64,000 nt of DNA. Source: Nitratireductor aquimarinus. Lineage in GTDB: Bacteria; Pseudomonadota; Alphaproteobacteria; Rhizobiales; Rhizobiaceae. Location: contig NZ_CP177239.1 in assembly GCF_046773475.1 (NCBI RefSeq), forward strand, positions 1,426,001 to 1,490,000, given 5' to 3'. The notes beneath the pieces were generated by a model. The model did not search any database, was not told where the DNA came from, and worked only from the letters and a program-made list of their open reading frames with translations. Shown here piece after piece: positions 24,426 to 33,701 of this stretch. Both the position numbers and the translations under genes were made by a program. Positions within the stretch are counted from its first letter, which is position 1. Every line of letters starts with the position of its first letter.

Positions 24426-26771
24426 TCAGCCCTCCCCGTTCTTGGAAGCGATCGGCTTCACACTGCGAACACGTACCAGCGCCAGAATGGCAAGGCCCGC
24501 AATCATCACCACGGCGATCTCGCCCAGCGTATCCGTCCCGCGGAAGTCCACCAGAATGACGTTCACGATGTTGCGGCCATGCGCCAGCACACGCGAATAC
24601 TGCGTGAAGAAATCGCTCAGCTCGCTGTTGAACGGCACCTGCGTCACCCGCAGAAGCATCAGGCCGAGGGCCGCGCCGCACGTGCCCGCAACCGCCACGT
24701 CCATCACCTTCTCGCCCGTCGGACGATGATCCGTCGGCGAAAGCCGCAGACGCGTCATGACCAGCGCCAGGATGACCACCGAGAGCGTCTCCACCATGAA
24801 CTGGGTGAAGGAGAGATCCGGCGCGCCCAGAAGCATGAAGATCAGCGCCACGGAGAAACCCTGAATGCCCAGCGAGACAATCGCCGTCAGGCGGTCGCGC
24901 GCATAGATCACCGCGCCCAGACCGATCAGCGCGATCAGAAGCACCGTCCACTCATAGAACGGCATGCGCGGCATCGAAGGAACGGCCGGCCACTCTCCAT
25001 AAAGCCCCATCGGGATCAGGACGGCAGCGGCAACGGCGATGAAGGTCGCCGTCATGTAGTAGTCCAGCCGGCCGTTCTGGATGAGATTGGTCACCGAGAA
25101 GGAAACACGTGTCAGGCCGCGCATCACCTGGTCGAAACCCTTGTCCGGGCCCCAGCCGATGGCGTTGAGGATGCCGGCCATCGCCGCGCGCCCCTGCCCC
25201 AGCATGACGAACACCAGAACGCCAAGCGCAACCGTCACCACTGACAGCGCCAGCGGCATGCCGATATGCGGAATGGTCGAAATCGTCACCGTCACGGCCT
25301 CGCCGAGCACGGCGCTCGACATCGGGCTGCTGACGAGCTCATGGCTCACGCCGGAGAACAGTGCCGAGACCAGACCCAGCGCGCCCAGCACCACCGGTCC
25401 GAGCCAGAGCAGGATCGGCCCTTCATGGGCATGTTTGGGCGTTTCCACCTTCGCGCCGAGGAACGGCTTCAGCGCCACGGCGAAGCCGATGGCGAACATC
25501 AGCCCGTTGCCGGCGAGCGCCACCAGCGTCAGCATGGTGGTCCAGCCATTGGCAAAACCGAGGCCGGCATAGATCTCTTCCTTGGCGAGGAAGCCGAAGA
25601 ACAGCGGCACGCCGCCCATCGAGGCCGCCGCCAGAACAGCCGCCGTAAAGGTGATCGGCATTGCCGTGCGCAGGCCACCGAGCTTCGTGACGTCACGCGT
25701 ACCGGATTCGTGGTCGACAAGGCCCGCGACCATGAACAGCGCGCCCTTGAACATGGAGTGCGCCACGAGATAGAGCACCGCCGCCTCGACCGCCTTTTCC
25801 GAGCCCACGCCCGTCAGCATGACAAGCAGCCCCAGCGAAGCCACGGTCGTGTAGGCCAGCATCAGCTTCAGGTCCGTCTGGCGCACGGCCAGAAGCGTTC
25901 CCACCAGAAGCGTCGTGCCGCCGAACAGCGGCAGAATGGTTTCCCAGGCAGCCGTATCACCCAGCACCGGATTGAGGCGCATCAGCAGATAGACGCCCGC
26001 CTTCACCATGGTCGCCGAATGCAGATAGGCCGAAACGGGCGTCGGCGCTTCCATCGCGTTGGGGAGCCAGAAGTGGAACGGGAACTGCGCCGACTTGGTG
26101 AACGCGCCGCCCAGAATGAGCAGCAGCGCCGCCATGTAGAGCGGTGCATCACGCAGCACGCTCTCGGTCGCAAGCAGCGCCGACATGGAGTTGACGCCCG
26201 TGGCGCTCCAGATCACCAGAAGACCGGCAAGCAGCGAAAGGCCGCCAAGCCCCGTCACCACAAGCGCCTGCAGAGCCGCACGGCGCGAAGCCTCGCGCGA
26301 GTGATCGAAGCCGATCAGCAGGAACGAGGTGATCGAGGTCAGTTCCCAGAAAACGAACAGGGTGAGGAAGGAATCCGCGACCACAAGGCCCAGCATCGAG
26401 CCCATGAACATCAGGATGAACGAGAAGAAGCGCCCCTGATGCTCGTGCCCCTTCAGATAGCCGCCCGCATAAAGCACGATCAGCGTGCCGATGCCCGAGA
26501 TCAGCAGCGCGAAAGTGACGGAAAGACCATCGAGGAACCAGGAAAAATCAACCGAAAGGCTCGGTATCCATGCATATCCGCCCGTCAGCGTTTCGCCATC
26601 GGAAACGGGTCCGACAAAGCCCGTAAAATGCAGAAAAATGAGAGCGGGCGCGATCGCCAGCACCCAGGCTGCATTGTGATGCAGCGCCCTTGTAAGCGCT
26701 GGTGCTATGGCGGCGGCTGCGAACGGCAGCAACAGAGCGAGAAATGTCAGCCACTGGCCGTCTGCCGTCAT
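24426..26771 (-). CDS. mrpA: Na+/H+ antiporter subunit A
   Basis: 781 residues, the first and largest Mrp subunit. The N-terminal ~500 residues are NuoL-like (SFLTLFVFWELTSITSFLLI, FPFHFWLPNAMEAPTPVSAY, KAGVYLLMRL). The C-terminal part has the MBH-subunit-E/DUF4040 region (SLGIQGFSVALIFMLLGAPD) that Mrp A subunits carry. ATG at 26771 has a GGGGAG site. The order mrpABCDEFG is complete and uninterrupted, implying a working antiporter for pH, Na+ or K+ homeostasis. Confidence 0.95.
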   Translation of the reverse strand: MTADGQWLTFLALLLPFAAAAIAPALTRALHHNAAWVLAIAPALIFLHFTGFVGPVSDGETLTGGYAWIPSLSVDFSWFLDGLSVTFALLISGIGTLIVLYAGGYLKGHEHQGRFFSFILMFMGSMLGLVVADSFLTLFVFWELTSITSFLLIGFDHSREASRRAALQALVVTGLGGLSLLAGLLVIWSATGVNSMSALLATESVLRDAPLYMAALLLILGGAFTKSAQFPFHFWLPNAMEAPTPVSAYLHSATMVKAGVYLLMRLNPVLGDTAAWETILPLFGGTTLLVGTLLAVRQTDLKLMLAYTTVASLGLLVMLTGVGSEKAVEAAVLYLVAHSMFKGALFMVAGLVDHESGTRDVTKLGGLRTAMPITFTAAVLAAASMGGVPLFFGFLAKEEIYAGLGFANGWTTMLTLVALAGNGLMFAIGFAVALKPFLGAKVETPKHAHEGPILLWLGPVVLGALGLVSALFSGVSHELVSSPMSSAVLGEAVTVTISTIPHIGMPLALSVVTVALGVLVFVMLGQGRAAMAGILNAIGWGPDKGFDQVMRGLTRVSFSVTNLIQNGRLDYYMTATFIAVAAAVLIPMGLYGEWPAVPSMPRMPFYEWTVLLIALIGLGAVIYARDRLTAIVSLGIQGFSVALIFMLLGAPDLSFTQFMVETLSVVILALVMTRLRLSPTDHRPTGEKVMDVAVAGTCGAALGLMLLRVTQVPFNSELSDFFTQYSRVLAHGRNIVNVILVDFRGTDTLGEIAVVMIAGLAILALVRVRSVKPIASKNGEG

Positions 26772-27243
26772 GAACTCTCCCCACTGGACTTAGTGTTTCA
26801 AGAAACTTCAGAAAATCTCACGGTGACATAAACACTCGCCCTCGGCACGACAAGGCGTAAACGCAACTCACAGGCGCGATGAAACGACGCCATTCACAAG
26901 AGATTGGTCAGCTTAAACCACCGGGGGCTCACTATGCAAAAACACCGCTGGAATCATGCCCACACAATCGGCAGGCCCCATCAGGTCGTTTGTTCCCCTA
27001 TATAAGAAGAATGCATCATTCACGTTGCCCACGTGAAACATAATGCAGCTTAGACACAGTCTTTTATTTCGACTGCCCAGAAGAGGCGGATCGCGCCCTC
27101 GATGTTCCTGCCCTCCCCGCCCGCAGGTATTTTTTCGATTGGCCATTGCCACGCGCCCCTTCGGCGGGACAAAAATGCGCCCAGCTTCACGCAGCGCTTC
27201 GCGCCGCACCTGCACACATTCCGCAGATACTCCAAGGTTTGCC
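26772..27243. other. 472-bp divergent intergenic region
   Basis: Between mrpA (minus) and the oligopeptidase B gene (plus). Open frames reach into it from both sides, but neither has a family-like sequence beyond the chosen starts. No tandem repeat or strong hairpin was seen. Presumably the two promoters. Confidence 0.5.
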
Positions 27244-29361
27244 ATGACTTCCAAAGCATTTTCCTCGACAGCCAGCGCTCCCTCGCCCGAAGCCCGCCCC
27301 GTCAGCGACACCCGCCATGGCATTGAGCGCACGGACGACTATGCCTGGATGCGCGCCGACAACTGGCAGGAGGTCCTGCGCGACCCGGCCCTTCTGGCAG
27401 ACGACATCCGCGCGCATCTGGAAGCCGAGAACGCCTATCAGGCGGAACTTCTGGCCGACACGGAAGCGTTGCAGAAAACCCTGGTCGCCGAGATGCGCGG
27501 ACGCATCAAGGAGGACGAGACCTCCGTACCTGCCAAGGACGGCCCCTACGCCTATGCCGCCGGTTTCCGCACCGGGGGCGAATATCCGCGCTTCTTCCGC
27601 CTGCCGAGCGATGGCGACGACAACGCCCAAGAGGAAGTGCTGCTTGATGGCGACCGCGAGGCCGAGGGCAAGAGCTATTTCCGCATCGGCGGCGCCGACC
27701 ATTCGCCGGACCACAAGCGCCTTCTCTGGGGCCAGGACGACAAGGGGTCCGAGCTCTACACACTGAGCGTGCGCGATCTCGAAAGCGGCAAGGAGCTTCC
27801 CGACACGGTCACCGAAACCGGCGGAAGCGGCGAATGGGACGCAGCCGGCAGTGGCTTCTTCTACACAAGGCTTGACGAGAACCACCGCCCGTCAAAAATC
27901 TTCTACCACCGGATCGGCGCGGATTCCGCTGAAGACCGCCTCATCTACGAGGAAGCCGATCCGGGTTTCTTCGTCGACGTGTCCGGCAGCCGCAATCACG
28001 ACTGGATCTACATCTCCGCCCACGATCACGAGACGTCGGAGTGCCGCATCCTTCCCGCAAGCGATCCCGACGCCACGCCGCGTCTGGTGGCCGCGCGCGA
28101 AACCGGACTGCAATACGATCTGGAAGAAGGCGGCGACATCTTCTTCATCCTCACCAATGCGGATGACGCCAAGGACTTCAAGATCGTCACCGCGCCCGCA
28201 GGCGATCCCGCCCGCGCCAACTGGCAGGATCTGGTGCCCCACGAGCCGGGCCGGCTCATCCTCGCCATCATGGCGTTTGCCAATTACCTCGTGCGTCTGG
28301 AGCGCAAGGACGGCCTGCCGCGCCTCGTCATCCGCGACCGCGCCGACGGGTCGGAACATTTGATCGCCTTCAACGAGGAGGCCTATTCGCTCGGCCTGAT
28401 GGGGTCCTACGAATACGACACCGAGACGCTCCGCTTCTCCTATTCGTCCATGACCACGCCGCAGCAGGTCTTCGACTACGACATGCGCACCCGTAAGCGT
28501 ACACTCCTGAAGACGCAGGAAGTGCCCTCCGGCCACAATCCGGATGACTATGTCACCCGTCGCCTCATGGCCCCTGCCCCCGATGGCGAACTGGTGCCCG
28601 TGTCGCTGGTCTATCGCAAGGACATCGCACTGGACGGCTCCGCGCCCTGCCTGCTCTATGGCTACGGCGCCTATGGCATGGCCATGCCCGCCGCTTTCAA
28701 CACCAATTGCCTGTCTCTGGTCGACCGCGGCTTCGTCTACGCCATCGCACATATCCGCGGCGGCAAGGAAAAGGGCTACGCATGGTATGAGGACGGCAAG
28801 CGCGAAAAGAAGGTCAACACCTTCACCGACTTCATCGCCGCCGCCCGCCATCTGGTCGCCGAAGGCTATACCAGCCACGACCGCATCGTGGCCGAGGGCG
28901 GGTCCGCCGGCGGCATGCTGATGGGCGCAATCGCAAACATGGCCCCCGAGGCGTTCGGCGGCATCGTCGCCGCCGTGCCGTTTGTCGATGTGCTCAACAC
29001 CATGCTCGACGACACGCTGCCGCTCACTCCGCCGGAATGGCCCGAATGGGGCAATCCCATTGCCTCAAGGGCCGATTACGACACCATCGCCGCCTATTCG
29101 CCCTACGACAATGTGGGCGCAAAGGACTATCCGCCCATTCTGGCGCTCGCCGGCCTCACCGATCCGCGCGTGACTTACTGGGAACCTGCGAAATGGGTGG
29201 CGCGGCTGAGAGAGCGCAAGAGCGGCGACAATCCGGTTCTTCTGAAAACCAATCTCGACGCCGGGCACGCCGGAGCCTCGGGCCGCTTTTCGCGGCTCGA
29301 GGAAAAGGCGCTCACCTATGCCTTCGTCCTGAAGGTCACCGGGAAGATGGATAACCGTTAG
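27244..29361 (+). CDS. ptrB: Oligopeptidase B (S9A prolyl oligopeptidase family)
   Basis: A 705-residue cytoplasmic serine peptidase cutting short peptides after Lys/Arg. The N-terminal beta-propeller (RTDDYAWMRADNWQEVL, KSYFRIGGADHSPDHKRLLW) is followed by the alpha/beta-hydrolase domain. The triad can be placed: Ser554 in GGSAGG, Asp640 in LTDPRVTYWEP, His675 in DAGHAGASGR. ATG at 27244 gives the usual N-terminus; an upstream extension to 27043 looks non-coding. Its 3' end overlaps the convergent cytochrome gene by 26 bp. Confidence 0.93.
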   Translation: MTSKAFSSTASAPSPEARPVSDTRHGIERTDDYAWMRADNWQEVLRDPALLADDIRAHLEAENAYQAELLADTEALQKTLVAEMRGRIKEDETSVPAKDGPYAYAAGFRTGGEYPRFFRLPSDGDDNAQEEVLLDGDREAEGKSYFRIGGADHSPDHKRLLWGQDDKGSELYTLSVRDLESGKELPDTVTETGGSGEWDAAGSGFFYTRLDENHRPSKIFYHRIGADSAEDRLIYEEADPGFFVDVSGSRNHDWIYISAHDHETSECRILPASDPDATPRLVAARETGLQYDLEEGGDIFFILTNADDAKDFKIVTAPAGDPARANWQDLVPHEPGRLILAIMAFANYLVRLERKDGLPRLVIRDRADGSEHLIAFNEEAYSLGLMGSYEYDTETLRFSYSSMTTPQQVFDYDMRTRKRTLLKTQEVPSGHNPDDYVTRRLMAPAPDGELVPVSLVYRKDIALDGSAPCLLYGYGAYGMAMPAAFNTNCLSLVDRGFVYAIAHIRGGKEKGYAWYEDGKREKKVNTFTDFIAAARHLVAEGYTSHDRIVAEGGSAGGMLMGAIANMAPEAFGGIVAAVPFVDVLNTMLDDTLPLTPPEWPEWGNPIASRADYDTIAAYSPYDNVGAKDYPPILALAGLTDPRVTYWEPAKWVARLRERKSGDNPVLLKTNLDAGHAGASGRFSRLEEKALTYAFVLKVTGKMDNR

Positions 29362-30268
29362 GCTTCGGCTGAACGGCAAGAAGATAGGCCGCGATCGCGT
29401 CGCGGTCTTCCTTGGAAAGCCGGGCCATGTTCTTCTGCACGGAGACCATGGCTCCGCCAACCGAATCGAACTCCGGCGTAAAGCCGCTTTCCAGATAATA
29501 GGCGATGTCGCCGGCCGACCAGGAGCCAATCCCGCCATCACCCGTGGTGATGTTCGGCACGATGCCCTCGCCTTCCGCCGAAACCGCACCCGCAAGCCAC
29601 TGATCGTAGAGCTGTCCGCCGGCAATATTGCGCGGCGTGTGGCACTCGCCGCAATGGCCCGCACCCTCCACGAGATACTGCCCGCGCCGTTCCGCATCAG
29701 AAGCATCGGCTCCCAGCGCAACCACCGGCTCGTCATGCATATAGGCCAGTTTCCATAGCCCGATGCCGCGACGCATTGTGAAGGGGAACGAAAGCTGATG
29801 CTCGCCCGCATCGCCCTCCACTTCGGGAAGCGTCTTGATGAAAGCGAATAGGTCGCTCACATCCTGCGGCTCCATCCGCGCATAGGATGGATAGGGAAAC
29901 GCCGGGTAGTAATGCTCGCCCTCGGGCGAAACCCCGTGCAGCATCGCATTGGCGAACGCCATGTCGCTCCAGCCGCCGATGCCGTCCTGCATATGTGGCG
30001 AAATGTTCGGTGCGACGAAGGTTCCGAAATCGGATTTCAACTCGACACCGCCGGCGAGTTCCAGCCGCGCATCGCCGTCAGCTCCGGGGCGCGCATGGCA
30101 TGAGGCGCAGCCACCGGCCCAGAAGACCTGCTCGCCACGCTCCGCACTCGGCGCTTCCAGCGCGCCAAGCGCCCCGGCCTCCAGTGAGGTCGGAGCGCTC
30201 AACAGCCAGAACGCCGCTCCACCGCCCGCGATGACAATGAGGGCAGTGGTCAGCAATTTCTTCTTCAT
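29336..30268 (-). CDS. Membrane-anchored diheme cytochrome c
   Basis: A 310-residue protein with an N-terminal anchor (KKKLLTTALIVIAGGGAAFW) and two c-type heme sites, CASCH and CGECH, each followed by a domain ending in a candidate Met ligand. It resembles the cytochrome subunits of periplasmic alcohol, sorbitol or gluconate dehydrogenases, but no dehydrogenase gene is next to it. ATG at 30268; a longer frame to 30433 would run through the repeat into the cytochrome c' gene. It may pass electrons from a periplasmic donor to the terminal oxidase. Confidence 0.8.
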   Translation of the reverse strand: MKKKLLTTALIVIAGGGAAFWLLSAPTSLEAGALGALEAPSAERGEQVFWAGGCASCHARPGADGDARLELAGGVELKSDFGTFVAPNISPHMQDGIGGWSDMAFANAMLHGVSPEGEHYYPAFPYPSYARMEPQDVSDLFAFIKTLPEVEGDAGEHQLSFPFTMRRGIGLWKLAYMHDEPVVALGADASDAERRGQYLVEGAGHCGECHTPRNIAGGQLYDQWLAGAVSAEGEGIVPNITTGDGGIGSWSAGDIAYYLESGFTPEFDSVGGAMVSVQKNMARLSKEDRDAIAAYLLAVQPKPNGYPSSR

Positions 30269-30304
30269 GACAATCCCGATCGTCCTGAGCTGAAAAATCG
30301 AACC

Positions 30305-30394
30305 GAAAGCCCGATACGGCTTTTCGGTCCGGAATTGCGTAAGACAATGAATTAGAGCGTTTTCGCGTTTCAACAAAAAGCGGAAAGGCTCTAG
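30305..30394 (+). repeat. Rhizobial intergenic mosaic repeat, copy 2
   Basis: About 90 bp with CGGCTTTTCGGTCCGGAATT in the centre and CAAAAAGCGGAAAGGCTCTAG at the end, the same design as 12047-12150. It fills the space between the two cytochrome genes, and its terminal CTAG supplies the TAG stop of the cytochrome c' gene. Confidence 0.75.
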
Positions 30395-30840
30395 TTGTTC
30401 TGAACGCGGAACTTCTCGTGGCAGCTTTTGCAATTGCTGAACACCGGGCCGATTGCCGCCTGGAAAGAAGCGAGATCCGCCGGTCCGTCCTTGCCTGCCG
30501 CGTCTAAGGCAGCCGCCGTGTCGGTCATGTATTTGTCGAGCGCGGCCTGGAAGCCGGCTGCATCTTCCCAGATCGCCGGTGCAGCGGTGGTGTCGCCCTC
30601 GCCCGAACCCTCGGGAAAGAATGCGCCATACGACTTTGCGCCTGCGTTCAGCGTCAGGATCGCAGCCTTTGCGATTGCGGGATTATAGGCCAGCTCTTCC
30701 TTCATCATCGCGCCGGCAAGGCCGGCGGAAGCGGCCGTTGCCTGCATGATCGACTTGCGCACGGCAATCGGATCATCGGCCGCGGCAACGCCGGAAACCG
30801 ACAGGCAAAGCGCTGAAACGGCAAGTGCAATCTTCTTCAT
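30391..30840 (-). CDS. Cytochrome c' / c556 family protein
   Basis: A 149-residue periplasmic cytochrome. Signal peptide MKKIALAVSALCLSVSGVAA with cleavage likely after the AxA, then a four-helix bundle with the single heme site CKSCH twelve residues from the C-terminus, the hallmark of cytochrome c' (high-spin heme binding NO or CO). The last two residues (Asn-Asn) and stop sit at the edge of the repeat at 30305-30394. The neighbouring diheme cytochrome and sodB suggest an oxidative or nitrosative stress setting, but separate transcription is likely. Confidence 0.88.
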   Translation of the reverse strand: MKKIALAVSALCLSVSGVAAADDPIAVRKSIMQATAASAGLAGAMMKEELAYNPAIAKAAILTLNAGAKSYGAFFPEGSGEGDTTAAPAIWEDAAGFQAALDKYMTDTAAALDAAGKDGPADLASFQAAIGPVFSNCKSCHEKFRVQNN

Positions 30841-30912
30841 GGAAACCCTCCGGTAATTTGTTCGAACAATACCCGGACCAACGCGATTGGCCGGGAATTA
30901 TTCCGGGGAACG

Positions 30913-30932
30913 CCTTCACGCTTTCGTGAAGG
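30913..30932. promoter_or_regulatory. Perfect 8-bp inverted repeat upstream of cytochrome c' gene
   Basis: CCTTCACG-CTTT-CGTGAAGG lies 73 bp upstream of the cytochrome c' start and just after the sodB terminator. It could be an operator or a stem-loop; it has no T-run and so is not an obvious terminator. Confidence 0.4.
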
Positions 30933-30943
30933 TCGGTCGAATC

Positions 30944-30970
30944 AAAAAGGCCCGGCGCTGGGCCGGGCCT
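30944..30970 (-). terminator. Rho-independent terminator of sodB
   Basis: On the minus strand a perfect 9-bp stem (AGGCCCGGC / GCCGGGCCT, loop of 5) is followed by a T5 run, about 50 bp after the sodB stop. Clear intrinsic terminator. Confidence 0.85.
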
Positions 30971-31018
30971 CTCGAATACAGCCAGAAGCCGTACTTATTG
31001 TGAAATCCACAAGCGGAA

Positions 31019-31618
31019 TTACGAAGCCTGCTCGTAAAGCTCCAGCACGTAGTCCCAGTTGATCAGGCTGTCGACGAACGCCTCGAGATACTTCGGACGC
31101 GCGTTGCGGTAATCGATGTAATAGGAGTGCTCCCACACATCGACGCCGAGGATCGGCGCTGCGTCGTGAACCAGCGGGTTCTCGCCATTCGGGGTCTTCA
31201 TGATCTCAAGCTTGCCGTTCTTGACAGCGAGCCATGCCCAGCCCGAACCGAACTGCGTTGCACCGGCATTGATGAAGTCGGCGCGGAACTTGTCGTAGCC
31301 GCCCAGATCGCTGTCGATGGCCTTGGCGAGCGCGCCGGGAAGGCTGGTGCCGCCGCCGTCTTTCTTCATCCACTTCCAGAAGTGAACGTGGTTGTAATGC
31401 TGGGCCGCATTGTTGAACAGGCCGGCATTCTTGCCGAAGGACTGCTTGACCACTTCCTCGAGCGACAGGCCGTCCATGCCTGCTTCTGCAGCCAGCTTGT
31501 TGCCATTGTCGACATAAGCCTTGTGGTGCTTGTCGTGGTGGTACTCCAGCGTTTCCTTCGACATGAAGGGCTGCAGTGCCTCATAATCGTAAGGCAGATC
31601 CGGCAGTTCAAAAGCCAT
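31019..31618 (-). CDS. sodB: Superoxide dismutase, Fe/Mn family
   Basis: A 199-residue enzyme that dismutates superoxide. Metal ligands can be seen: His27 in LEYHHDKHHKAYV, the second His in the AAQHYNHVHFW helix, and Asp and His in DVWEHSYYIDY. Normal length, no signal peptide, so cytosolic. ATG at 31618 follows GGGAG; the longer frame lacks family sequence. Metal preference (Fe, Mn or either) cannot be settled from these motifs. It ends at a strong terminator. Confidence 0.95.
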   Translation of the reverse strand: MAFELPDLPYDYEALQPFMSKETLEYHHDKHHKAYVDNGNKLAAEAGMDGLSLEEVVKQSFGKNAGLFNNAAQHYNHVHFWKWMKKDGGGTSLPGALAKAIDSDLGGYDKFRADFINAGATQFGSGWAWLAVKNGKLEIMKTPNGENPLVHDAAPILGVDVWEHSYYIDYRNARPKYLEAFVDSLINWDYVLELYEQAS

Positions 31619-31720
31619 GGTGGTAAACTCCCTCGTACAGGTGGTTGAATTCTGCAGGACGCAGATGGTGCTCTCCCTTGAGAGAGACAATACCCATCGC
31701 GTCCGATTGTTCCCGAATGA

Positions 31721-32599
31721 TCAGGCGGGCACGCCCGAATGGGCCCACTCCCAATAGAGGTCACGGGCCTTTTTGGCCACAGGACCAGCCTGATAATTCT
31801 GATCTTCGACCCGGCTCACCGGAACGACCTTGGAGTGGTTGCCGGAGGAGAACACCTCGTCCGCTTCAAGGAAGTCCTTCACCGAAAGCGTCTTTTCAAC
31901 GACTTCCATGCCTGCATCGCGCAGAAGGCCGATCACGCGGGTGCGGGTGATGCCGGTCAGGAACGTGCCGTTCGGCGCAGGCGTGTAGACCACGCCATCC
32001 TTGACCATGAAGATGTTGGAGCTGCCGGTCTCGGCCACATTGCCCAGCATGTCGAGCACCAGCGCATTGTCAAAGCCGCGGCTGCGCGCTTCCATGATGG
32101 CGCGGGCGTTGTTCGGGTAGAGGCACCCCGCCTTGGCATTGGTCGGCGCGGTTTCGAAGGTCGGCCGGCGGAACGGCGAAACGCCAACGGAAAAGCCGGT
32201 CGGCTCCAGCATCGGCGCTTCATAGAGGCACAGGCAGAAACGGCTGGAATCCGGGTCCGCCGGCACGCCCATATAGCCGCCGTGCTCGCCCCAGTACATC
32301 GGGCGGATATAGACAGCCGTCTTGCCGTCGAACTTCTTCAGACCGTCATTCGCCAGCCCTATGATTTCGTCAGCCGAAACCTTCGGCGTGAGGCCGAGAT
32401 TGGCGGCGGAAGCGTTGACGCGTGCCGCATGCAGATCAAGGTCCGGCGCAACATTCTCGAACCAGCGCGCACCGTCGAACACGGTCGAGCCGAGCCACAT
32501 GGCGTGGCTGCGCGGACCGATGAGGGGTACGTTGCCCTCATACCAATCGCCATCAACATAGGTCCAGGTCGTCGATTGGACTTCGGTCACTACGGTCAT
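31721..32599 (-). CDS. ilvE: Branched-chain amino acid aminotransferase (class IV)
   Basis: A 292-residue PLP enzyme. The fold-type IV pattern is present: WLGSTVFDGARWFE near the N-terminus, AVYIRPMYWGEHGGYMGVP, a Lys-containing KAGCLYPNNARAIMEARSRG block for PLP binding, and VAETGSSNIFMVKDG. It transaminates leucine, isoleucine and valine with 2-oxoglutarate. ATG at 32599 follows AAGGAAGG. It stands alone, not in an ilv operon, which is usual. Confidence 0.9.
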   Translation of the reverse strand: MTVVTEVQSTTWTYVDGDWYEGNVPLIGPRSHAMWLGSTVFDGARWFENVAPDLDLHAARVNASAANLGLTPKVSADEIIGLANDGLKKFDGKTAVYIRPMYWGEHGGYMGVPADPDSSRFCLCLYEAPMLEPTGFSVGVSPFRRPTFETAPTNAKAGCLYPNNARAIMEARSRGFDNALVLDMLGNVAETGSSNIFMVKDGVVYTPAPNGTFLTGITRTRVIGLLRDAGMEVVEKTLSVKDFLEADEVFSSGNHSKVVPVSRVEDQNYQAGPVAKKARDLYWEWAHSGVPA

Positions 32600-32795
32600 A
32601 CTGCGCCTTCCTTCCTGATGATCACGCAAGAATCTCTGCAAAGATGCGAAATTCTTAAATTCTCGGTGCCAATTATGGAAATGACTTTGTCCGGTCCCGT
32701 CAATCGCCGCCATGCGCCTTTCGATGAGGCCAGACCACGCTTCTTGACCGTCTCCAGCCCGTGCGGTCAAGTACGCAGTGCGTAAAGGAGTAATG

Positions 32796-33452
32796 ATGCG
32801 CCACGCGGCCTATGTGTTCGATGCCTATGGCACCCTGTTCGACGTGCATGCGGCGGTGCGTCGCCATGCCGGCGAAATCGGGCCGGAAGGACAGCGTTTT
32901 TCGGAACTGTGGCGCGCCAAGCAGCTCGAATATTCCTGGGTCTTCACCCTGATGGGCGAATACACCGACTTCTGGACCATGACGGAGCGGGCGCTCGATT
33001 TCGCCTTCGCAAGAATTCCCTCGGTTGATCGCCGCCTGCGGCAGGATCTGCTCGACGCCTACTGGCAGCTCGACTGTTATGAAGAAGTTCCCGCGGTACT
33101 CAAAGCGCTGAAGGCCGGCGGCGCGCGGCTGGCGGTCCTGTCCAACGGGTCGCCCGCAATGCTGGAATCGGCAATCCGCTCCTCCGCCCTCGACACGGTT
33201 CTGGATGAGGTTTTCTCGGTGGAAACGGTCCGCCGCTTCAAGACCGATCAGAGCGTCTATGAAATGGTCACCAATGCCTGGCGCATCTATCCGCAGAACG
33301 TGTCGTTCCAGTCATCGAATCGCTGGGACGTTGCGGGCGCGCAGCATTTCGGATTCCGCACGGTCTGGCTCAACCGAACGGACCAGCCGGACGAATATGA
33401 AGAGTTTCCGCCTGACCTGATTCTACCGTCCCTCGACGGATTACTGACGTAA
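32796..33452 (+). CDS. Haloacid dehalogenase, type II (HAD superfamily)
   Basis: A 218-residue HAD hydrolase. Motif I has the nucleophile Asp in YVFDAYGTLFDVH, motif II is VLSNGSP, and the C-terminal SSNRWDVAGAQHFGFRTVW block is typical of (S)-2-haloacid dehalogenases rather than phosphatases. It would hydrolyse L-2-haloacids to D-2-hydroxyacids; the true substrate may differ. Two ATGs (32793, 32796) follow AAAGGAG; I used the second. It is divergent from ilvE and alone. Confidence 0.85.
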   Translation: MRHAAYVFDAYGTLFDVHAAVRRHAGEIGPEGQRFSELWRAKQLEYSWVFTLMGEYTDFWTMTERALDFAFARIPSVDRRLRQDLLDAYWQLDCYEEVPAVLKALKAGGARLAVLSNGSPAMLESAIRSSALDTVLDEVFSVETVRRFKTDQSVYEMVTNAWRIYPQNVSFQSSNRWDVAGAQHFGFRTVWLNRTDQPDEYEEFPPDLILPSLDGLLT

Positions 33453-33701
33453 CTTAAGAAGATTCCGCACATTCCGGGCGCGTGCTATGATGCATCTATA
33501 ACACACTCGACCAGGAACTGCGCCGAATGCGTGATTTTTCACCTTCAAGTCAAAGTTACTCGGTCTATCAAGCATGTTCCGATAACTTCTCTCACCCTAG
33601 GGCGGGAACAAGGGATTTAAATCCCGCATGTGATCCGGAGGGCCGGCATTCAGGCTTTCGGGGTCATCAGTCCTGACGAAACGCGAGTACACGAAAGAAC
33701 C

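Noticed and set aside
30913..30932. Hairpin as a terminator of the cytochrome c' gene
   Set aside because: It lies upstream of that gene and has no T-run; listed as a possible operator instead.
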